Origin: Clostridia bacterium
GTDB taxonomy: Bacteria > Bacillota > Clostridia > Christensenellales > Aristaeellaceae
Assembly (NCBI GenBank): GCA_017443295.1
Contig: JAFSNT010000243.1
Location: 1-33,158 of the forward strand
DNA length: 33,158 nt
Reading direction: 5' to 3'
Part shown: one piece after another, positions 29,285 through 33,158 of the stretch
Numbering within the stretch: position 1 is the first letter of the stretch
How the letters are laid out: each line of letters opens with the position of its first letter
Translations under genes and position numbers: made by a program
Notes under the pieces: generated by a model
What the model saw: the letters and a program-made list of their open reading frames with translations, nothing else
What the model was told of the DNA's origin: nothing
Databases searched by the model: none

Positions 29285-30568
29285 TTATCTCCGCATTTCC
29301 ATTGGATCCAGCGGCTCCCGGCGGATATTCGCGCCCAAGGCGCGCAGCTTTTCTTCAATATGCTCGTAACCCCGTTCGATATAGCCGGGTTCATAAATCT
29401 CCGTGGTGCCGTTGGCCATCAGCCCGGCCACCACCAGCGCCGCCCCGGCCCGCAGGTCGGTGGCGGTGACGGGCGCGCCGTACAATTCGGGCACGCCCTC
29501 GATCAGGGCGGTCTGCTCCAAAATGCGCACGTGCGCCCCCATGCGCTGCATTTCCATCAGGTGCTTGAACCGGGCCTCGAAAATGGTTTCGATCACCACC
29601 GAATCGCCGTTGGCCCGGGTGAGCAGGGCGCTCATGGGCTGCTGCAAATCGGTGGGGAAGCCGGGATATTCCTGGGTTTTGATGTTCACGGCCCGGTGGC
29701 CCCGGGCGGTGCGCACGCGGATGGCGTCGTCCATATCGCCCACGGACACGCCCATTTCCAGCAGCTTGGCCGTCAGGGCGTCCATATGGGCGGGGATGCA
29801 GCCCCGGATCACCACGTCGCCCCTGGTGGCCGCCGCGGCGATCATCAGCGTGCCCGTTTCGATCTGGTCGGGGATGACGGTATAGGTGCTGCCGTGCAGG
29901 CGCTTCGCGCCCACGATGCGGATGGTGTCCGTGCCCGCGCCGCGCACCCTGCAGCCCATGGAGTTCAGGAAGTTGGCAAGGTCGACCACGTGGGGTTCCC
30001 GGGCGGCGTTGTACAGGATGGTGCTGCCCTCGGCCTTGGCCGCCGCCAGCATGGCGTTGATGGTGCCGCCCACGGTGATGCGGTCGAAAAACACCTGGGC
30101 GCCCCGCATTTTGCCCTTGGCGGTGATCTTGGCGCCCCGCTCCTCCACCTCCGCGCCCATGGCCCGGAAGGCCTTCAAATGCTGATCCACCGGCCGCGCG
30201 CCGATGGAGCAGCCGCCGGGATAGCCCACCTCGGCCTCGCCGCAGCGGCCCAGCAGCGCGCCCAGCAGGTAATAGCTGGCCCGCATGCGCTGGCTTTGCC
30301 GGTAGGAAACCTTGCAGGAGGAAAGGGTGCGCGGATCCACGATCATGCGCCGGGCGGCGGGCTGATAATCCACCTGCGCGCCCAAAAGGCGCAGGATATC
30401 CGTCAGCACCCGCACGTCCTCAATGTCCGGCAGGTTTTCGATGGTGCATGGCTCGTCCGATAAAAGCGCCGCGGGAATCACCGCCACAGAGGTGTTTTTT
30501 CCGCCGGAAACATAGGTTTCCCCCGTCAGCGGTATGCCGCCCGTGATCAGCAGCTTGTACGAATCCAT
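29285..30568 (-). CDS. murA: UDP-N-acetylglucosamine 1-carboxyvinyltransferase
   Basis: The 427-residue enzyme transfers enolpyruvate from PEP to UDP-GlcNAc, the first committed step of peptidoglycan synthesis. The active-site Cys120 lies in YPGGCSIGARPVDQH, so a fosfomycin-sensitive cysteine form is predicted. Lys24 in GGKNTSV (usually GGKNAAL) and the DQIETGT loop are present. Length and the two-domain inside-out barrel pattern are normal. The perfect ribosome site AAGGAGG precedes ATG 30568 and a good promoter lies at 30620-30648. It heads the murA, J-domain, pgsA unit. Confidence 0.96.
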   Translation of the reverse strand: MDSYKLLITGGIPLTGETYVSGGKNTSVAVIPAALLSDEPCTIENLPDIEDVRVLTDILRLLGAQVDYQPAARRMIVDPRTLSSCKVSYRQSQRMRASYYLLGALLGRCGEAEVGYPGGCSIGARPVDQHLKAFRAMGAEVEERGAKITAKGKMRGAQVFFDRITVGGTINAMLAAAKAEGSTILYNAAREPHVVDLANFLNSMGCRVRGAGTDTIRIVGAKRLHGSTYTVIPDQIETGTLMIAAAATRGDVVIRGCIPAHMDALTAKLLEMGVSVGDMDDAIRVRTARGHRAVNIKTQEYPGFPTDLQQPMSALLTRANGDSVVIETIFEARFKHLMEMQRMGAHVRILEQTALIEGVPELYGAPVTATDLRAGAALVVAGLMANGTTEIYEPGYIERGYEHIEEKLRALGANIRREPLDPMEMRR

Positions 30569-30619
30569 CCGGCCCGTTCCTCCTTGTCAAAAGGCATACA
30601 ATGATAGAATACCATTTTC

Positions 30620-30648
30620 AGTATACCATATAATTTGAAACTTGTTAA
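30620..30648 (-). promoter_or_regulatory. Promoter of murA
   Basis: TTAACA (30648-30643), 17 bp, TATACT (30625-30620) on the minus strand, 50 bp before the start codon. Confidence 0.7.
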
Positions 30649-30661
30649 GTATTTTTTCATT

Positions 30662-30696
30662 GAAAAGGGGCGGCCGCAGTTTTCTGCAGCAGCCCC
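30662..30696 (-). terminator. Terminator of the SH3-repeat protein gene
   Basis: GGGGC, then GC and GCAG pair with CTGC, GC and GCCCC around AAAA with two mismatches, followed by TTTTC. It separates this gene from the murA promoter. Confidence 0.7.
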
Positions 30697-30718
30697 ACGG
30701 TTCTATTCGTTTTTGCGT

Positions 30719-31858
30719 TTATTGCTGCAGGCACCAGGACGGCACGAAGCCGCGCATGAAGGAGCCGCCCGTCAGCACCTCCACATAGGCCCAGGATTGG
30801 CCGTTTTCCCACAAATAGCCCAGGAACACCACGTAGGTGCCCGCGGACAGGGAAACCACGGGGGCCAGGGTGCGCACGGGATCGTCGATCAGATCGACGG
30901 AATAGACCACGCGGCGGGTAGCGCCCTGGAAATCCAGATAGGGGATGCTCAGGCCCATTTGGGGCAGGGCGCTCACGCTGATATAGCCGATGCGGTAATT
31001 GCCGTTGGACAGCTCGTAGCCGATCAGCACCCAGCTTCCTTCTATTCCGTACACCCGGCAGACGCCGCCGCCCATGGTGGCCTTGTTGTTATTGGCGCGG
31101 AAATAGTACGTGCCGGGGCCGGAGTACACGGGCCAGCTTCCCTGCAGCCGCAACGATTGGGCCGCGGGCAGCCATTCGCTCCGGCTGGAGGGATGGTAAT
31201 AGGTGTTGGGTATGCCGCTGGCGGGCGTGGCCGTGGGGTAAGTGGGGTAATAGGGGTAATAATAGGTCGGCGTCGGCGTGGGCCTGCGCGTGGGCCTGGG
31301 CGTGGCCGTGGCGGCGCTCCAGCCCAGCAGGTGCTTGGACAGCACGAACCCCCGCATGGGGCCGTCGGGAGTCCTCACCTCCACATACGCCGAGGTGCTG
31401 CCGTAGGAACACAGCACCGTTACCGCCGTGCCCCGGGGAATGGTATACACCGTTTTGTTATTGATCACCGGGTCGTCCGTCACGAGGCAGGAATCGTCCG
31501 CGTAGGCGGTATACGGATGGAAGGTCAGGTAATAATTGATGTTTCCTTTCACGTCGTATATGTTGTCCATCGCGTCGGCGCTGATATAGCCGATGCGGTA
31601 GCCGCCGTTGGTGAAGCCGTACCCGATCAGGACCCATTGGCCCTCCACCCCGTAAAGGCGGCACACGCCGCCGCCGCCCATGGAGGCTTTTCCGTTGTTG
31701 GCCCGCACGTAATTCATCCCGGGGCCGCTGTATACCGCGTAGTTTTTCCTGAACCTGCACGTGGCGTAGTTATCCAGCACCGATTCCGCCCCCGCCGGGA
31801 CGATCAGCCCCGCCAGCAAAATCACCGCCGCCATGATGCACAGCATCGCCCGCTTCAT
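30719..31858 (-). CDS. Secreted protein with duplicated SH3-like modules and a Pro/Thr linker
   Basis: The 379-residue protein has a signal peptide (KR, hydrophobic core, VPAGA|ES) and two long homologous halves. Residues about 41-95 and 245-300 are near copies (VYSGPGMNYVRANNGKASMG versus VYSGPGTYYFRANNNKATMG, both ending YRIGYIS). Each is followed by a second SH3-like unit ending in a MRGFV strand, giving four modules. A 40-residue linker rich in Pro, Thr and Tyr (PRPTRRPTPTPT) joins the halves. Such SH3b domains bind peptidoglycan or proteins on the cell wall; no catalytic domain is present. ATG 31858 follows AAGGAG. It has its own promoter and terminator. Confidence 0.85.
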   Translation of the reverse strand: MKRAMLCIMAAVILLAGLIVPAGAESVLDNYATCRFRKNYAVYSGPGMNYVRANNGKASMGGGGVCRLYGVEGQWVLIGYGFTNGGYRIGYISADAMDNIYDVKGNINYYLTFHPYTAYADDSCLVTDDPVINNKTVYTIPRGTAVTVLCSYGSTSAYVEVRTPDGPMRGFVLSKHLLGWSAATATPRPTRRPTPTPTYYYPYYPTYPTATPASGIPNTYYHPSSRSEWLPAAQSLRLQGSWPVYSGPGTYYFRANNNKATMGGGVCRVYGIEGSWVLIGYELSNGNYRIGYISVSALPQMGLSIPYLDFQGATRRVVYSVDLIDDPVRTLAPVVSLSAGTYVVFLGYLWENGQSWAYVEVLTGGSFMRGFVPSWCLQQ

Positions 31859-31901
31859 CGGGAATCAGCTCCTTTTTTTCCGCATTTTTCGCCTCGGGTT
31901 C

Positions 31902-31930
31902 ATTGTACCACGTTTGAACGTCCGCCGCAA
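31902..31930 (-). promoter_or_regulatory. Promoter of the SH3-repeat protein gene
   Basis: TTGCGG (31930-31925), 17 bp, TACAAT (31907-31902) on the minus strand, 43 bp before the start codon. Confidence 0.65.
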
Positions 31931-32189
31931 TGATTTCCGGCAGCTTTTCGGCCCGCCTTTCGCAGATAAAAACGGATGGAAACTGCCTTTTCTTCCCCAA
32001 ATATGAAATTTTTGCTCGAAAGAGGCAGGAAAAGGGCCGCTTACGGTGAATAGGGAAATTTGGGTTAGGATGATGCTTTCTTTTTGCTTCCGCCGGGGAT
32101 CGCGCCGGCGAAAAAGGAAAGCCACGGTATATTTTTCCGAACCTTCATCACCAAAACCAAATAGGAGAATGGGGGAAAAGGGAATGGAA
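31931..32189. other. Intergenic region between divergent genes
   Basis: This gene-free stretch holds one clear structure, CGCCGG-GGATCGCG-CCGGCG with T-rich and A-rich flanks (about 32085-32115). For the plus-strand gene only weak promoter candidates are visible: TATATT at 32128-32133 without a good -35, and TTACGG/TAGGAT (32041-32071) with a 19-bp spacer. A small frame at 32148-32170 is not supported. Confidence 0.5.
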
Positions 32190-33158
32190 ATGTCCGAAAA
32201 ACTGCAGGCGCTGGCCGCTGAAAAAGCCGCCGTCCTGCAAGGGGACGCCGAACGCATCGCCAAGCAGCATGCCGACGGCAAATGCACAGCCCGGGAGAGG
32301 GCCGCGAAGCTGTTTGACGCGGGCAGCTTTGTGGAAATGGACGCGCTGAAGCAGAACGGCAACGTGGTGGCCGGCTGCGGCACGGTGAACGGCCAGGCAG
32401 TGTATTGCTTCGCCCAGGATTTCGCTGACCGCAGCGGGGCCATGACCAAGGCCCAGGCGGAGAAGATTCTCAAAGTGCTGCGCATGGCGAAGGTCACCGG
32501 CGCGCCGGTGGTGGCGCTGCTGGACAGCGCGGGGGTCAAACTGTCCGAGGGTATGGACGCCCTGCCCGCCTACGCGGAGATTTTGGGCGCGCTGGCGCGG
32601 CTGTCCGGCGTGTGCCCGCTGATCAGCTGCGTCATGGGGCCCTGCCGCGGTCTCGCAACGATGATCACTCAGCTGACCGACTTTAACATTCAGGTGAAAA
32701 AGACCGGCGAAATCGCCCTGCACACCGCTCAGGTGATGAACGGCGAAAAGGGCCGGGAAAAGACCGCCCAGCAGCTCTTCGGCGCGGAAGCCATGGACGC
32801 CCAGGGCGCCTGCGCCCTGACCGCCGCCACGGAAGAAGAAGCGGTGGCCCAGATTGCCGCCCTGATCGACCTGCTGCCCGCCTGCAACATGGAGGACGCG
32901 CCCCTTTCCGACGGCGAGGACCTGAACCGTCAGCTCACGGCGGAGGACCCCGACGAGGCCGCGGCCCTCATGCAGGATCTGGCCGACGGCGGCATGCTCA
33001 TCGAGCTGTATAAGGGTTACGGCCCCGCCATCCGCACGGCCCTGTGCCGGGTGGGCGGCCATACCGTGGGCCTGGTGGCCAACGACCACAGCGCCGACGG
33101 CGGACGGCTTTCCAGCCAGGACAGCCGCAAGGCCGCGCGGTTCGTGCGCCTGTGCGAC
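32190..33158 (+). CDS. Acyl-CoA carboxylase/decarboxylase carboxyltransferase subunit (MmdA/PccB-like), partial
   Basis: The frame runs off the window end after 323 residues. It starts MSEKLQALAAEKAAVLQGD with a helix and the KCTARERAAKLFDAGSFVEMD segment typical of biotin-dependent carboxyltransferases. A crotonase-like core follows: FAQDFADRSGAMTKAQAEKI, then VVALLDSAGVKLSEGMDAL, with ISCVMGPCRG and HTAQVMNGEKG. The second half begins with GGMLIELYKGYGPAIRTALCRVGG and GLVANDHSADGG. The family includes methylmalonyl-CoA decarboxylase alpha and propionyl-CoA carboxylase beta, so a role in propionate or acyl-CoA metabolism is inferred. The usual GSIGG-type oxyanion motifs are diverged (MGPCRGLA), so the exact reaction is uncertain. 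ATG 32190 sits behind AAGGGA; in-frame ATGs at 32184 and 32169 are alternatives. Confidence 0.85.
   Translation, partial: MSEKLQALAAEKAAVLQGDAERIAKQHADGKCTARERAAKLFDAGSFVEMDALKQNGNVVAGCGTVNGQAVYCFAQDFADRSGAMTKAQAEKILKVLRMAKVTGAPVVALLDSAGVKLSEGMDALPAYAEILGALARLSGVCPLISCVMGPCRGLATMITQLTDFNIQVKKTGEIALHTAQVMNGEKGREKTAQQLFGAEAMDAQGACALTAATEEEAVAQIAALIDLLPACNMEDAPLSDGEDLNRQLTAEDPDEAAALMQDLADGGMLIELYKGYGPAIRTALCRVGGHTVGLVANDHSADGGRLSSQDSRKAARFVRLCD

Noticed and set aside
29258-30463. A 401-codon plus-strand frame opposite murA, and similar ones at 7045-8073 and 30635-31933
   Set aside because: All are antisense to confidently identified genes with low-complexity His/Gly/Ala composition and no ribosome sites.

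Overview
The window looks like chromosome from a GC-rich, low-redundancy member of the Clostridia (gut-type Firmicutes). The evidence is sigma-A promoters with 16-18 bp spacing, AGGAGG-type ribosome sites, B. subtilis-type parS palindromes, a Firmicutes-style DnaA-trio, a short Hol_Tox-like toxin, and gene families typical of anaerobic Firmicutes (PduL, DUF2974, two-domain sugar ABC ATPase, MmdA-like carboxyltransferase). No rRNA, tRNA or CRISPR array was seen. The precise genus cannot be told from the sequence.

Layout. 1-376: edge of a dispersed repeat, a 38-nt structured repeat and a promoter. 377-3255 (+): secreted cysteine-peptidase-like protein, then an XRE-AbrB regulator with an ABC-2 exporter. 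3345-4340: decaying toxin-antitoxin loci (HigA antitoxin, HigB-like toxin with an in-frame stop, truncated HicB). 4446-6600: an inverted-repeat element and an AT-richer block of three poorly known exported or membrane proteins. 6706-10137 (-): MATE exporter, PduL, DUF2974 hydrolase. 10338-12344 (-): popT/DUF368 and dnaN. 12345-12830: a probable replication origin. 12841-13230: a ~400 bp composite palindromic repeat. 13338-19271 (+): asnA and a CUT2-type sugar ABC transporter operon. 19341-22767 (-): LOG-family hydrolase, pyrE, a second composite repeat in inverted orientation, NUDIX hydrolase, recF. 22839-22893: two perfect parS sites, then an AI-2E-family permease (+). 24366-27677 (-): recA followed by a metal ABC transporter split by a NUDIX gene. 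27710-28154: a compact locus read here as a type I toxin-antitoxin module with an antisense-type small RNA. 28163-30568 (-): murA, a J-domain/TPR protein and pgsA. 30719-31858 (-): a secreted SH3-like repeat protein. 32190-end (+): a carboxyltransferase running off the window.

How it fits together. dnaN, the oriC candidate, recF, recA and two parS sites mark an origin-proximal region, but dnaA and gyrB are absent, and dnaN and recF are separated by a 7.5 kb block whose ends carry two inverted copies of the composite repeat. Housekeeping genes (murA, pgsA, recA, recF, pyrE, dnaN, asnA) alternate with transporters and with intergenic palindromic repeats of several families.

The most interesting items are: (1) the type I toxin-antitoxin candidate between pgsA and recA, with two strong promoters, a shared terminator and a small-RNA seed complementary to the sequence just before the toxin ribosome site; (2) a three-copy 38-nt structured repeat with compensatory stem changes; (3) the ~400 bp composite repeat with a 125 bp core bounded by perfect 11-bp inverted repeats; (4) the oriC architecture; and (5) the toxin gene broken by one stop codon beside its intact antitoxin.
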